From positions 1 to 50,483 of the forward strand of contig JACDCY010000008.1 of the NCBI GenBank assembly GCA_013817305.1: a DNA stretch of 50,483 nucleotides. The letters run 5' to 3'. How positions within the stretch are numbered: position 1 is the first letter of the stretch; each line of letters starts with the position of its first letter. This DNA comes from Gemmatimonadaceae bacterium. GTDB taxonomy: Bacteria; Gemmatimonadota; Gemmatimonadetes; Gemmatimonadales; Gemmatimonadaceae. The translations under genes and the position numbers were made by a program. The notes beneath the pieces were generated by a model, which had not been told where the DNA came from, did not search any database, and worked only from the letters and a program-made list of their open reading frames with translations. This document shows, piece by piece, positions 7,630-16,161 of the stretch.

Positions 7630-8547
7630 ATGAAACTCTACTTCCTTGCAGCAGTCTTACTGATAGGCGTCGGTGCAGACGCAAGCGCGCAGGGCAGCGA
7701 TGCGGTTTATTCGCGGGCGCAGGCTCTCGTGAGCGAAGGGCAGGGCGCGCAGGGACGCGCGATCGTCGACTCCATGTACAGGCTTTCCGCACCCGGCTCG
7801 GGTGAGCGCGCGGAAGCGCTCTACTGGCGCGGCAATCTCGCGGCGACGGCGGCCGACGCGGAGCGGGACTACCGTGCCATCGTAGTCGATCATGCGACAT
7901 CGCCGCGGGTGGAGGACGCGCTGTTGCGGCTTGCTCAGCTCGAGCTCGCGCGCGGGGATCGCGACGCTTCTCTGCGCCATCTCCAGAGACTCGCCGCTGA
8001 ATTCCCCAACAGCAGGCATCGCGCGCGAACCAGCTACTGGACTGCCCGGGTGCTGTTCGACCGGAGCGACGTTCCCGCGGCGTGCGCCGCCAACGCCGAC
8101 GCGCTCGTGCGCGTGGTCGCAGCGGACATAGAGCTCAAGAATCAGATCGAGTACCAGCAGCAGCGCTGCCGCGGTGTTGCGGTCGCGGGAACGCCCCCCG
8201 GCCCCGTCGGCCCCCCGGGCACGACTACGGCGCCACTGCGCGTGGTGCCGCCGCCGCGCGACGTGCGACCGTCGATTCCGCTCGACACGCTTGTCGCTCC
8301 CCCTGCCCCGGCTTCGCGCGCGCCATCGTATTCGGTGCAAGTCGCCGCGACGAACACGCGCGCGGGAGCCCAGACGATCGTGAATCGCATGACGGCGCGA
8401 GGATATCAGGCGCGCATAGACGGCACGTCTGCGCCCTTCCGCGTCCGGGTCGGGAGGTACGCGACGCGCGCGGCCGCAAACCGCGCACTGGCGGACATGA
8501 AGGCAAAGGGCCAGGACGGCTTCGTCGCCATTATCGATCCCCGGTGA
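7630..8547 (+). CDS. Exported TPR-like protein with C-terminal SPOR domain
   Basis: A 305-residue exported protein. A signal peptide (KLYFLAAVLLIGVGADASAQ) is followed by helical tetratricopeptide-like repeats (about residues 30-175: AEALYWRGNLAATAADAERDY, VEDALLRLAQLELARGD, SRHRARTSYWTARVLFD), then a Pro-rich linker, then a SPOR domain (about 235-305: YSVQVAATNTRAGAQTIVNRM to FRVRVGRYATRAAANRAL). SPOR domains bind denuded peptidoglycan glycan strands, so it is likely periplasmic and cell-wall associated, perhaps at the septum. AGGTG lies five bases before ATG 7630. It sits 19 bp upstream of mutS. Domain calls are firm, function inferred. Confidence 0.88.
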   Translation: MKLYFLAAVLLIGVGADASAQGSDAVYSRAQALVSEGQGAQGRAIVDSMYRLSAPGSGERAEALYWRGNLAATAADAERDYRAIVVDHATSPRVEDALLRLAQLELARGDRDASLRHLQRLAAEFPNSRHRARTSYWTARVLFDRSDVPAACAANADALVRVVAADIELKNQIEYQQQRCRGVAVAGTPPGPVGPPGTTTAPLRVVPPPRDVRPSIPLDTLVAPPAPASRAPSYSVQVAATNTRAGAQTIVNRMTARGYQARIDGTSAPFRVRVGRYATRAAANRALADMKAKGQDGFVAIIDPR

Positions 8548-8566
8548 TCGGCAGCATCACACCGGA

Positions 8567-11194
8567 GTGACACGCGCGGCTGCGGGCTCGGCGCCGGTGG
8601 CGACGCCGCTGATGCAGCAATACCGCGAGATAAAGGCCGGGCATCAGGACGCGATCCTGTTTTTCCGGATGGGCGACTTCTACGAGATGTTCTACGAGGA
8701 TGCCGAGGTCGCCGCGAGAACGCTCGGCTTGACCCTCACATCACGGAACAGCGGTGGCGCGGCGGAGGTGCCGCTGGCCGGCGTTCCCGTGAAGGCGGCG
8801 AGCGAGTACCTGCGCCGCCTGGTGCAGGGTGGATTCCGCGTAGCGATCTGCGAGCAGATCGAGGATCCGAAGAATGCGAAGGGCGTGGTCAAGCGCGCCG
8901 TGGTGGAGACGATCACCCCCGGAGCCGCATTCGCCGATGACATGCTCGACAGCGCGTTGGGAAATTTCCTCTGCGCGGTTCAGCTCATCGATGCCGTCGC
9001 GGGAATGGCCGTCGCCGACATATCGACCGGCGAGATGCACATCGCGACCACGGCTGCCGATGACGTGGACTCGTTCATCTCGCGGTTTGCACCGCGGGAG
9101 CTGATCGTGCGGAAGTCGAGTCCAGGTGCGACGGAGCCGCAGCCCAGATCGCAGAATGCGCTCGTCACCGAGCGCGAGCCGTGGGAGTTCGACGCGGAAA
9201 TGGCGCGGGACGAGCTGCAGCGCCAGTTCGGAGTGGCGTCGCTGGATGGGTTCGGTGTGGCGAGCACCGACGCGCTCGCAGTCGGGGCCGCGGGCGCATT
9301 ACTCCGATATATGCGCGAGCTGCAGCCGGGCGGACTGCCCCACCTCAAGCCGCCGCGAATCGAGCGCGCTGGAAGCTCGATGCCGCTCGACGAGATGACG
9401 CGACGGAATCTCGAGCTCGTCGAGTCGCTCCGCGGCGGAACCGACCAGAGCGGCACGCTCTGCAGCGTGCTCGATCGCACGCACACTCCGATGGGGTCCC
9501 GGCTGTTGCGCGAGTGGCTGCTGGCGCCGCTCGTCGATCGCGAGGCGATCGATGCGCGCCTCGACGCGGTCACCGCCTTCGCTGACAACCCTCTGGAGCG
9601 AGCGACGCTGCGCGGCCACCTTGACGCAGTGAGAGACATCGAGCGTCTGGCGGCCAAGACAGCTGCGTCGCGCGCTACTCCGCGTGAGCTGCGAGCGCTC
9701 GGCGATTCGCTCGCCGCACTGCCCGGCATCGCGGCGTCGTTCCCTGCCCTTGCCGGCCGGCACCCGGCTTCGGCTGGAGTCATTCTCACGCAGCTCATCG
9801 CGAGCTGGGATTCATGCGACGACCTCGCGGCCGAGATCCGCCGGGTTCTCGTGCCGCGACCTCCGATGGCGATCGGCGACGATCCCACGATTGCCGCCGG
9901 GGTGGACGCGGAGCTCGACGACCTCTGCTCGCTTCGCGACGGAGGCAAGGACGGCATCGCGAGAATTCAGTCGGAGGAGCGGGCGCGCACGGGCATCTCG
10001 TCGCTCAAGGTCGGCTTCAACCGTGTGTTCGGGTACTACATCGAAGTCACGAACAGCAACGCGCATCTGGTGCCCCCGGACTACCAGCGACGCCAGACTC
10101 TCACCGGCGCCGAGCGATTCGTTACTCCGGCTTTGAAGGAGTTCGAAGAGCGCGTGCTCTCGGCGAGCGAGCGAATCGAGAGTCGCGAGCGCGAGGTATT
10201 CGAGCGGCTGCGTACTCGCGCCGCCGGGGACGTGCGGCGGCTGCAGAAGATCGCGCGCGCCGTGGCGGAGCTCGACGTATTCTCGACGCTCGCCGAGGTA
10301 GCGGAGCGCGAGAGCTACGTGCGTCCCGTGATAACGGATGCGTACGGGCTCGCGATACAGGCCGGGCGGCACCCGGTCGTGGAGCGCATGATGGCGCGCG
10401 AGAAGTTCATACCGAACGACGTCACGCTCGACGAGCACGCGCGGGTGATCATCATGACCGGCCCCAACATGGCTGGAAAGTCCACGATCCTCAGGCAGAT
10501 CGGCTTGATCGTGCTGATGGCGCAGATCGGCAGCTACGTTCCCGCGAGATCCGCATCCATAGGGCTCGTGGATCGTCTATTCACGCGGGTTGGAGCGAGC
10601 GACAATCTCGTTCGCGGGCAATCGACCTTCATGGTCGAGATGGCCGAGACCAGCGCGATTCTGAATTCCGCGAGCGAGCGCAGTCTGGTCCTGCTGGACG
10701 AGATCGGCCGCGGGACGTCTACCTATGACGGCGTTTCGATAGCGTGGGCAGTGACCGAGCACTTGCACGACCGGGTTCAGTGCAAGACGGTCTTCGCGAC
10801 GCATTATCACGAGCTGACCCAACTGGATGAACAGATGCCGGGCGTTCGCAATTACAACGTTGCCGTGAAGGAGACCGCCGACCGCGTTCTTTTTCTGCAC
10901 CGGCTGGAGCCGGGTGGCGCCGATCGCTCCTACGGGATCGAGGTGGGTCGCCTGGCGGGGCTGCCGGCCGTGGTGCTCGATCGCGCTCGCGAGGTTCTCA
11001 AGTCGTTGGAGAGCGGGCACATATTGAGCTCGGGCCGGCGCCCGCAGGCGATCGCGGCGCCGCAGCTCCCGCTTTTTGCGGAAATGCGTCATCCGGTGAT
11101 AGACGAACTCAGAGGGACGGACCCCAACAATCTCACTCCGCTACAGGCGCTCGACCTCGTCGCGCGGCTCGTAGACAGGGCGAAGCACGGGTAA
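8567..11194 (+). CDS. mutS: DNA mismatch repair ATPase MutS
   Basis: An 875-residue MutS, full length. The mismatch-recognition domain has FFRMGDFYEMFYEDA with the Phe-x-Glu motif that inserts at mismatches. The connector, lever and clamp regions follow (for example GVNAELDDL-like helices and FNRVFGYYIEVT). The ATPase has Walker A TGPNMAGKSTILRQ, Walker B LVLLDEIGRGTST and FATHYHEL. A C-terminal helix-turn-helix dimerisation region is present. Start is GTG 8567; no ATG precedes the conserved TPLMQQYREIKAGH. It recognises mismatches and recruits MutL; no mutL is in the window. The gene is tightly placed between the SPOR protein and a TonB-C lipoprotein. Confidence 0.97.
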   Translation: MTRAAAGSAPVATPLMQQYREIKAGHQDAILFFRMGDFYEMFYEDAEVAARTLGLTLTSRNSGGAAEVPLAGVPVKAASEYLRRLVQGGFRVAICEQIEDPKNAKGVVKRAVVETITPGAAFADDMLDSALGNFLCAVQLIDAVAGMAVADISTGEMHIATTAADDVDSFISRFAPRELIVRKSSPGATEPQPRSQNALVTEREPWEFDAEMARDELQRQFGVASLDGFGVASTDALAVGAAGALLRYMRELQPGGLPHLKPPRIERAGSSMPLDEMTRRNLELVESLRGGTDQSGTLCSVLDRTHTPMGSRLLREWLLAPLVDREAIDARLDAVTAFADNPLERATLRGHLDAVRDIERLAAKTAASRATPRELRALGDSLAALPGIAASFPALAGRHPASAGVILTQLIASWDSCDDLAAEIRRVLVPRPPMAIGDDPTIAAGVDAELDDLCSLRDGGKDGIARIQSEERARTGISSLKVGFNRVFGYYIEVTNSNAHLVPPDYQRRQTLTGAERFVTPALKEFEERVLSASERIESREREVFERLRTRAAGDVRRLQKIARAVAELDVFSTLAEVAERESYVRPVITDAYGLAIQAGRHPVVERMMAREKFIPNDVTLDEHARVIIMTGPNMAGKSTILRQIGLIVLMAQIGSYVPARSASIGLVDRLFTRVGASDNLVRGQSTFMVEMAETSAILNSASERSLVLLDEIGRGTSTYDGVSIAWAVTEHLHDRVQCKTVFATHYHELTQLDEQMPGVRNYNVAVKETADRVLFLHRLEPGGADRSYGIEVGRLAGLPAVVLDRAREVLKSLESGHILSSGRRPQAIAAPQLPLFAEMRHPVIDELRGTDPNNLTPLQALDLVARLVDRAKHG

Positions 11195-11198
11195 CTTC

Positions 11199-11651
11199 AT
11201 GCACATGAACTCGCGGTCCCTCGCACGAGTGGCGCTGGTCGTCTTCGCTGGCTTGTCGGCCTGTGACAAAGAGGCGGAGCCAGACCGGGTCGTCACCGGC
11301 CATACCGGCCCAAAGCCGGAAGTGCTTCCCAAGATGATCAACAACGAGCTGCCCTTCCGGTATCCGCCGGCTCTCTACTCGCGGAAGGTTCAGGGGAATG
11401 TCACGCTTCGAATATTCATCGATGCCCAGGGCAGGGTAGCCGCAGACTCCACACGCGTCGTTGAGACGTCGATGTACGCGGCTCTGGATTCCGCCGCGGT
11501 CAAGGGATCCCGCGATCTCAGGTTCGTCCCGGCGCAGCGCCGGGGCGACGCGATGCCGGTTTCCATCCTGTTCCCGGTCTACTTCCGTCATCCGGACGCG
11601 CCGGCGCTTCCGGGCGACACCATCCTGCGCCAACCCACCCGCACCCAGTGA
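11199..11651 (+). CDS. Lipoprotein with TonB C-terminal domain
   Basis: A 150-residue protein with a lipoprotein signal: a hydrophobic stretch ending in a lipobox around LSAC (Cys22). The mature part holds a TonB-C fold: YPPALYSRKVQGNVTLRIFID, AQGRVAADSTRVVE, then ALDSAAVKGSRDLRFVPAQ. Unlike classical TonB it has no long Pro-rich spanner or transmembrane anchor, so it is probably not an energy transducer; small TonB-C lipoproteins of this type are common in Gemmatimonadota-like genomes but uncharacterised. It begins 4 bp after mutS, and its TGA overlaps the GTG of the cystathionine synthase gene, so it is within an operon. Confidence 0.82.
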   Translation: MHMNSRSLARVALVVFAGLSACDKEAEPDRVVTGHTGPKPEVLPKMINNELPFRYPPALYSRKVQGNVTLRIFIDAQGRVAADSTRVVETSMYAALDSAAVKGSRDLRFVPAQRRGDAMPVSILFPVYFRHPDAPALPGDTILRQPTRTQ

Positions 11652-13072
11652 AGCAGAACGGAACGGCCCAGAAGGGTCAGCTTGCACGGTCGGAGAAGCT
11701 CAAGCGATACGACTCGGTCCTCGATGCGGTGGGGTGGACTCCGCTGATCCGGTTGAATCGCGTTACTCGCGGCGTCAGGACACCGGTGTACGTGAAGGCG
11801 GAGTCATACAATCCGGGCGGCTCCATCAAGGACCGCATCGGGCTTCCCATCATCGAGCGCGCGGAGAAGGAAGGGAGGCTCAAGCGGGGCGGGACGATCG
11901 TGGAGGCTACGAGCGGCAATACCGGGGTGGGCCTTGCCATCGCCGCCGTCCTGAAAGGATACAAGTGTATCTTTACAATGCCGGACAAGATGTCGCAGGA
12001 AAAGGTGCGGCTGCTCAAGGCGTACGGCGCCGAGGTGATCGTGACGCCGACCGCCGTCCCCCCGGATCATCCCGAGCATTACCTCATGATGGCCAGGCGG
12101 ATCGCCGCCGAGACGCCCAACTCGATATTTGCGGACCAGTTCTACAACGACGCCAATCCGGAGGCGCACTATGCGACCACCGGGCCGGAGCTCTGGGAGC
12201 AGACCGAGGGGCGGATCACCCATTTCGTTCTCGCCGCGGGTACGGGCGGGACCGTCACTGGCGCCGGGCGGTATCTCAAGGAGAAAAATCCCGACCTGCG
12301 CATAATCGTCGGTGATCCAGCGGGATCGATTCTCGCCGACAAGTGGCGAACGAAGGGTGCGAGCACGCTGGAAGGCACTCCGTACAAGGTCGAAGGCATC
12401 GGGCAGGACAAGGTCCCTGGAACGCTCGACCTCTCGCTCGTCGACGAGTTCCACACCGTGAGCGACAAGGACGCGTTCACCATGGCGCGGCGGCTCACCC
12501 GCGAGGAGGGGCTTTTCTCGGGCGGGTCGTCTGGGCTGATGACGCATCTCGCGGTGCGGACGGCCCGGCAGCTCGACGACCCGGACGCGCTGATCGTGAC
12601 GCTGCTGTGCGACACAGGTGAGCGTTACCTGTCGAAGCTGTACAGCGATGAATGGATGCGTGAGAACCAGATGCTCGACGCGGCGCGGATTTCGCTCGAG
12701 GACGTGCTGGTGCGGAAGACCTCTCATTCCAACGGAATCGTCAGCACGAATCCTGGAGCCAGCGTGCGGCAGGCGGTGGGCTTGATGACGCTGCACGACG
12801 TATCGCAGCTCCCGGTGATGGACGGCGATGATTGCGTGGGATCCGTAAGCGACTGGGCGCTCTCCCAGAAAACGCTGGCGAATCCAAAGCTGCTCGATGC
12901 GTCCGTCGCGGACGTCATGGATTCGCCGTTCCCGGTGGTGGACGCGAACCAGCCGGTGGACGGAATCATCAAGCTGTTGTCCAAGTCGACGCCGGCGGTG
13001 CTCGTTCGGGACGAGGGCCGCCTCGGCATCGTTACGCGCTCCGACATGCTGCACTTCATGATGTCCAACTGA
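11648..13072 (+). CDS. Cystathionine beta-synthase (PLP domain plus CBS pair)
   Basis: A 474-residue fold-type II PLP enzyme. The Schiff-base lysine is Lys61 in NPGGSIKDR, the substrate loop TSGNTG is in VEATSGNTGVG, and the phosphate loop is GTGGTVTG. After about residue 345 come two CBS motifs (TSHSNGIVSTNPGASVRQAV to LPVMDGDDCVGSVS, and VADVMDSPFPVVDANQPV to LVRDEGRLGIVTRSDML), the Bateman regulatory module. This architecture matches cystathionine beta-synthase, condensing serine (or acetylserine) with homocysteine; a cysteine-synthase-like role cannot be excluded. It starts with a GTG overlapping the previous stop by 4 bp. The N-terminal haem motif of animal enzymes is absent, as in other bacteria. 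Confidence 0.9.
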   Translation: MKQNGTAQKGQLARSEKLKRYDSVLDAVGWTPLIRLNRVTRGVRTPVYVKAESYNPGGSIKDRIGLPIIERAEKEGRLKRGGTIVEATSGNTGVGLAIAAVLKGYKCIFTMPDKMSQEKVRLLKAYGAEVIVTPTAVPPDHPEHYLMMARRIAAETPNSIFADQFYNDANPEAHYATTGPELWEQTEGRITHFVLAAGTGGTVTGAGRYLKEKNPDLRIIVGDPAGSILADKWRTKGASTLEGTPYKVEGIGQDKVPGTLDLSLVDEFHTVSDKDAFTMARRLTREEGLFSGGSSGLMTHLAVRTARQLDDPDALIVTLLCDTGERYLSKLYSDEWMRENQMLDAARISLEDVLVRKTSHSNGIVSTNPGASVRQAVGLMTLHDVSQLPVMDGDDCVGSVSDWALSQKTLANPKLLDASVADVMDSPFPVVDANQPVDGIIKLLSKSTPAVLVRDEGRLGIVTRSDMLHFMMSN

Positions 13073-13083
13073 GCGTCAACGAA

Positions 13084-14094
13084 ATGAAGATCACTGTACT
13101 TCTGGGCGGCGCGTCATCCGAACGCGACGTGTCGACTGCATCGGGGCTTCGAATCGCCGACGCTCTCCGGGGTAAAGGCCACGACGTTTCGCTCGTGGAC
13201 CCCGCGAAAGGCGCCATCGACCGGGAGGCAGAGCGAGCGCTCCGCGAACGGGGGGTCAAAACGGCGCCGCCGACGCTGGAGGAGCTTCGCTCGTTCAACG
13301 GGGGCACGATCCTCCCGACGCTGACGCAGATGCCCGAGGTGACCAGCGCCGACGTCGTGTTCCTCGCGCTGCACGGCGGCCAGGGAGAGGACGGCACTCT
13401 GCAAGCCATGCTCGACATGGCCAAAATACGCTACACTGGTAGCGGCCACCTGGCGAGCGCGCTGGCCATGGACAAGGAGCTTTCGAAGATACTGCTCCGC
13501 GCCGCAGGGGTAGGGACGCCGGACTGGCTGATGGCCCCGGCCAGCAGGGAAGAGGTTATGGCCAAGCTCGGTCTACCTGTCGTCGTAAAGCCGTCGAAAG
13601 AGGGATCCAGCGTCGGGCTGACGGTCGTAAAGAAGGTCGAGGACCTGGCGCCGGCGATCGACGAAGCCTTCCGTCACGACGACGAAGTCATGATCGAGAA
13701 GTTCATCCCGGGGCGGGAGCTCACCGTGGGAATGCTCGGCGACGAAGCCCTGCCGGTTGGAGAGATCATTCCCAAGCACGAGATCTACGATTACGAGTGC
13801 AAGTACACACCGGGGATGGCGCAAGAGGTCTTTCCTGCGGACATCCCGGCCGCGGTGGCCGACGACGCCAAGCGCCAGGCGAAGGCCGCGTGCCGTGCGC
13901 TCAAGCTCGGCGGCTGCCCGAGAGTCGACTTTCGCATGGCGTCGGACGGCTCGCTCTACTGCCTGGAGGTCAACACGTTGCCCGGCATGACCGAGCTGAG
14001 TCTCATTCCGCAGGCTGCCGCGGCGGTCGGGATCACATTCCCGGATTTCTGTGAGCGCATCGTGCAGCTGGCGGCAGGGAAGTCAGGAACTTGA
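13084..14094 (+). CDS. ddl: D-alanine--D-alanine ligase
   Basis: A 336-residue ATP-grasp ligase making D-Ala-D-Ala for peptidoglycan. The N-terminal motif is KITVLLGGASSERDVS, then VVFLALHGGQGEDGTLQ. ATP-grasp elements are VVVKPSKEGSSVGLT, the EKFIPGRELTVG block, and the metal/substrate end RVDFRMASDG...LEVNTLPGMTE. Length is typical. Start ATG 13084 lies 11 bp after the cystathionine synthase stop; the upstream open frame to 12832 is inside that gene and rejected. The other cell-wall genes usually beside ddl (murC, ftsQ) are not nearby, so this is a stand-alone copy in a mixed operon. Confidence 0.96.
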   Translation: MKITVLLGGASSERDVSTASGLRIADALRGKGHDVSLVDPAKGAIDREAERALRERGVKTAPPTLEELRSFNGGTILPTLTQMPEVTSADVVFLALHGGQGEDGTLQAMLDMAKIRYTGSGHLASALAMDKELSKILLRAAGVGTPDWLMAPASREEVMAKLGLPVVVKPSKEGSSVGLTVVKKVEDLAPAIDEAFRHDDEVMIEKFIPGRELTVGMLGDEALPVGEIIPKHEIYDYECKYTPGMAQEVFPADIPAAVADDAKRQAKAACRALKLGGCPRVDFRMASDGSLYCLEVNTLPGMTELSLIPQAAAAVGITFPDFCERIVQLAAGKSGT

Positions 14095-14139
14095 TCGCGG
14101 GCTTTTCTGTATAGAGAGCGTTACCAGGGGTGAGGCGGA

Positions 14140-15045
14140 GTGGCGACAGCGACTGAGGACCAGGAAGAGGCACGTTTCGGGATCACACCAGCGGTCGCGT
14201 GGCTGCTCGCGATCAACATTGGTGTGTATTTCGTGCAGCTCGCCATCTTCGGCGAGCGGAACGTTTTCGCCGCGCTCGGCTTCGACAGCGTCGCGATGCC
14301 AGCCGGCTGGTGGACGATGGCGACCTACATGTTCGTGCACGCCGGGCTCGCGCACCTCGCCTTCAACATGTTCGCGCTATTTACGTTCGGTCCGCGAGTA
14401 GAAACGGAATGGGCGTCCCGCGGATTCACGGCTTTTTATCTGTGGTGCGGGCTGGGCGGCGCGCTCACGCATCTCATTCTCGTTCGCAGCGGAGTCCTGG
14501 TCGGAGCGTCGGCCGCGGTTTACGGAGTGATGCTCGCTTTCGCCATCCGCTGGCCCGACGAAGAAGTTTTCATCTTCGGAATCATTCCCATAAAAACGAA
14601 ATGGTTCGTGGGGTGGATGATCGTGATCAACCTCGCGCTGGCGATGGCGTCCCAGCGGGGCGGGGGATCGAGCATCGCCGCCATCGCTCATCTCGGCGGC
14701 CTTCTCTTCGCCTGGGTCTGGATCAAGGGACCGGGCTCCGGTGGGATCGAGCGCCTTCGCCGACGCGTCGCCGCGATCCCCGACGACGGTGACGAAATGC
14801 CGCGCGCGGTTCCCAAGCCGCAGCCGCGGACCCGCGAGGCCTCGGCGAGCCGGACCGACGCGGTCGTTGCAAAGAGCATGGCGGTTACGCCCAAGCTCCT
14901 CTCTCCGCCGGCCGACAGCAGGAAGCGCCGCGCGGAGGAGCTCAATCGCGTGCTCGACAAGATCTCCCAGTCCGGCGTCGAAAGCCTGAGCCCGGACGAA
15001 CGCACGATACTCGAGCGATTTTCCCGCGAGTTGCGCGGCGGGTAA
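14140..15045 (+). CDS. Rhomboid intramembrane serine protease with C-terminal tail domain
   Basis: A 301-residue protein with a six-helix rhomboid core. Catalytic Ser124 lies in VGASAAVYG, catalytic His184 in IAHLGGLLFAW, and the helix-2 signature is HAGLAHLAFNM (67-77). After a long polar, Pro/Arg-rich cytoplasmic segment (200-265) comes a conserved C-terminal helical block (LNRVLDKISQSGVESLSPDE), a small domain (DUF6576-like by memory) found on rhomboids of this bacterial group. It cleaves transmembrane helices in the lipid bilayer. GTG 14140 is preceded by GAGGCGGA. It is the last gene of the run that starts at 7630; a large hairpin follows. Substrate unknown. Confidence 0.92.
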   Translation: MATATEDQEEARFGITPAVAWLLAINIGVYFVQLAIFGERNVFAALGFDSVAMPAGWWTMATYMFVHAGLAHLAFNMFALFTFGPRVETEWASRGFTAFYLWCGLGGALTHLILVRSGVLVGASAAVYGVMLAFAIRWPDEEVFIFGIIPIKTKWFVGWMIVINLALAMASQRGGGSSIAAIAHLGGLLFAWVWIKGPGSGGIERLRRRVAAIPDDGDEMPRAVPKPQPRTREASASRTDAVVAKSMAVTPKLLSPPADSRKRRAEELNRVLDKISQSGVESLSPDERTILERFSRELRGG

Positions 15046-15060
15046 TAGGTAGCGGGTGCG

Positions 15061-15196
15061 TGGGAGGTGTCGAGGCGGGCTGCCGTCGACACCTACGCTT
15101 TTCAAGGGGTCGGGGTTGCTCGCGCTTGCTTATGCGTGAGGAGTCCTTGAAAAGCCAAGACGGTGTCGACGGCAGCCAGCCTCGACACCTCCCCCA
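15061..15196. repeat. Large hairpin made of two inverted REP-like palindromes
   Basis: Arms at 15061-15107 and 15145-15196 are inverted copies. A 29-bp block beginning AGGTGTCGAGGC matches with one mismatch, then after a short internal loop an 11-bp block GCTTTTCAAGG pairs perfectly. The 37-nt centre has its own weak stem (CTCGCGC/GCGTGAG). Each arm is also palindromic on its own: GGTGTCGA, about 12 nt, then TCGACACC. Two REP-type palindromes in head-to-head order is the layout of a REP doublet (BIME/REPIN). Flanks GGGTGCG and GGTTGCG differ by one base, possibly a target duplication. It fills the gap between rhomboid and queF; no T-run follows. Confidence 0.75.
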
Positions 15197-15235
15197 GGTT
15201 GCGTAGCGGCCGCTTAGTCGCGAGACTCCGCTCTC

Positions 15236-15628
15236 ATGCCGCGAGCTGAACTGTTGGAGACGTTTGAAAATCCGCATCCCAAGCGGGATTACGAGATCTA
15301 CATGGAGACGACGGAGTTCACGGCGCTCTGTCCGGTGGGCGGGATTGAGACTGATGCGGCCGAGCTGGAGTTGTTGCGCGGGGGAGCGCCCGATTTCGGG
15401 ACAATAAAGATCAGGTATGTGCCGGCGGCGTTGTGCGTGGAGCTCAAGAGTCTCAAGCTCTACCTGTGGAGCTTCAGGAACGACGGGATTTTCTACGAGC
15501 GCGCGGTCAACCGGATCCTGGACGACCTCGTCGAAAAGGTCCAGCCCAAATGGATGGAGGTCGTGGGTGACTTCAACGTTAGGGGCGGGATCAAGTCGGT
15601 AATTACGTCCACGCACGGCAAGCGTTAG
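15236..15628 (+). CDS. queF: NADPH-dependent 7-cyano-7-deazaguanine reductase
   Basis: A 130-residue QueF of the short type. It reduces preQ0 to preQ1 in queuosine synthesis. The family signature ELKSLKLYLWSFRN is intact (NADPH/substrate side), as is the nucleophile Cys32 in EFTALCPV and the RGGIKSV end block. Odd feature: between the CP of the active site and PDFGTI, where other QueFs have about four residues (KTGQ), this one has about eighteen (VGG...RGGA), a 14-residue insertion beside the catalytic cysteine. ATG 15236 has no strong Shine-Dalgarno site. No preQ1 riboswitch is recognisable upstream, and no queC/D/E neighbours are present. Identity is firm despite the insertion. Confidence 0.92.
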   Translation: MPRAELLETFENPHPKRDYEIYMETTEFTALCPVGGIETDAAELELLRGGAPDFGTIKIRYVPAALCVELKSLKLYLWSFRNDGIFYERAVNRILDDLVEKVQPKWMEVVGDFNVRGGIKSVITSTHGKR

Positions 15629-15680
15629 CGACCCCAGTCTTGCGCGGGGCGGCCGCTGAGCCGCACCTTCTCCGAAGATT

Positions 15681-15720
15681 GTGACCCGCTGATCGAGCGA
15701 TCAGCTCCCAAATCGGTCAC
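15681..15720. promoter_or_regulatory. Nested inverted repeat upstream of the GlsB-like gene
   Basis: CTGATCG (15689-15695) and CGATCAG (15698-15704) form a near-perfect 16-bp palindrome, inside an outer pair GTGACC (15681-15686) and GGTCAC (15715-15720). It lies 24-63 bp before the GlsB-like start codon. It resembles an operator for a dimeric regulator, but no regulator is encoded nearby, so this is a tentative call. Confidence 0.35.
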
Positions 15721-15743
15721 CCACGCTTTCCCGGAGATAGTAA

Positions 15744-16004
15744 ATGGACTTGCTCACCTGGCTCATCGTAGGACTTATCGCGGGCGTGCTCGCGTCCCTG
15801 GTGATGGGTGGAACCGGTTACGGCCTTATCGGCGACATCATCATCGGCATCGTCGGCGCGTTTGTGGGCGGCTGGCTGTTTACGAAGCTTGGAGTGACCA
15901 CGCCTTTCGGCGGGATCGCCGGGGTGATTTTCGTCGCCTTCATCGGTGCCGTCGTTCTTCTGTTCCTGCTCAGGCTCATACGGCGGTCGACCACCAGGGT
16001 CTGA
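15744..16004 (+). CDS. GlsB/YeaQ/YmgE-family stress-response membrane protein
   Basis: An 86-residue protein, almost entirely three transmembrane helices: residues 3-21 (LLTWLIVGLIAGVLASLVM), 28-48 (IGDIIIGIVGAFVGGWLF) and 57-80 (GIAGVIFVAFIGAVVLLFLL). The glycine pattern GTGYGLIGDIIIGIVGAFVGG is diagnostic of the transglycosylase-associated/GlsB family, small inner-membrane proteins induced by stress, with no proven enzymatic activity. GGAG sits eight bases before ATG 15744. It is monocistronic between queF and the metalloprotease lipoprotein. Confidence 0.9.
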   Translation: MDLLTWLIVGLIAGVLASLVMGGTGYGLIGDIIIGIVGAFVGGWLFTKLGVTTPFGGIAGVIFVAFIGAVVLLFLLRLIRRSTTRV

Positions 16005-16035
16005 CACCGGAAACCGTGTAGCGATATCGGCCGTA

Positions 16036-16060
16036 GGGAGCCGGATCAGGTCCGGCTCCC
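16036..16060 (+). terminator. GC-rich hairpin after the GlsB-like gene
   Basis: GGGAGCCGGA (16036-16045) and TCCGGCTCCC (16051-16060) form a perfect 10-bp stem with a TCAGG loop, 32 bp after the stop codon at 16004. The following sequence is GC-rich without a T-run, so it may act as a pause or RNA-stabilising hairpin and not as a true intrinsic terminator. Confidence 0.45.
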
Positions 16061-16161
16061 GCGGCCCCGTTGGCCGCCCGGCACGGGCAAACCTTTTTCA
16101 GACTGCCTCGCTCTAAACAGCTGGCGACATCCGTATTCAAAAACCCTCCTCTCAACGCCCC

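Noticed and set aside
15197-15235. preQ1 riboswitch before queF
   Set aside because: No preQ1-I or preQ1-II type core or A-rich tail could be found between the hairpin and the start codon.
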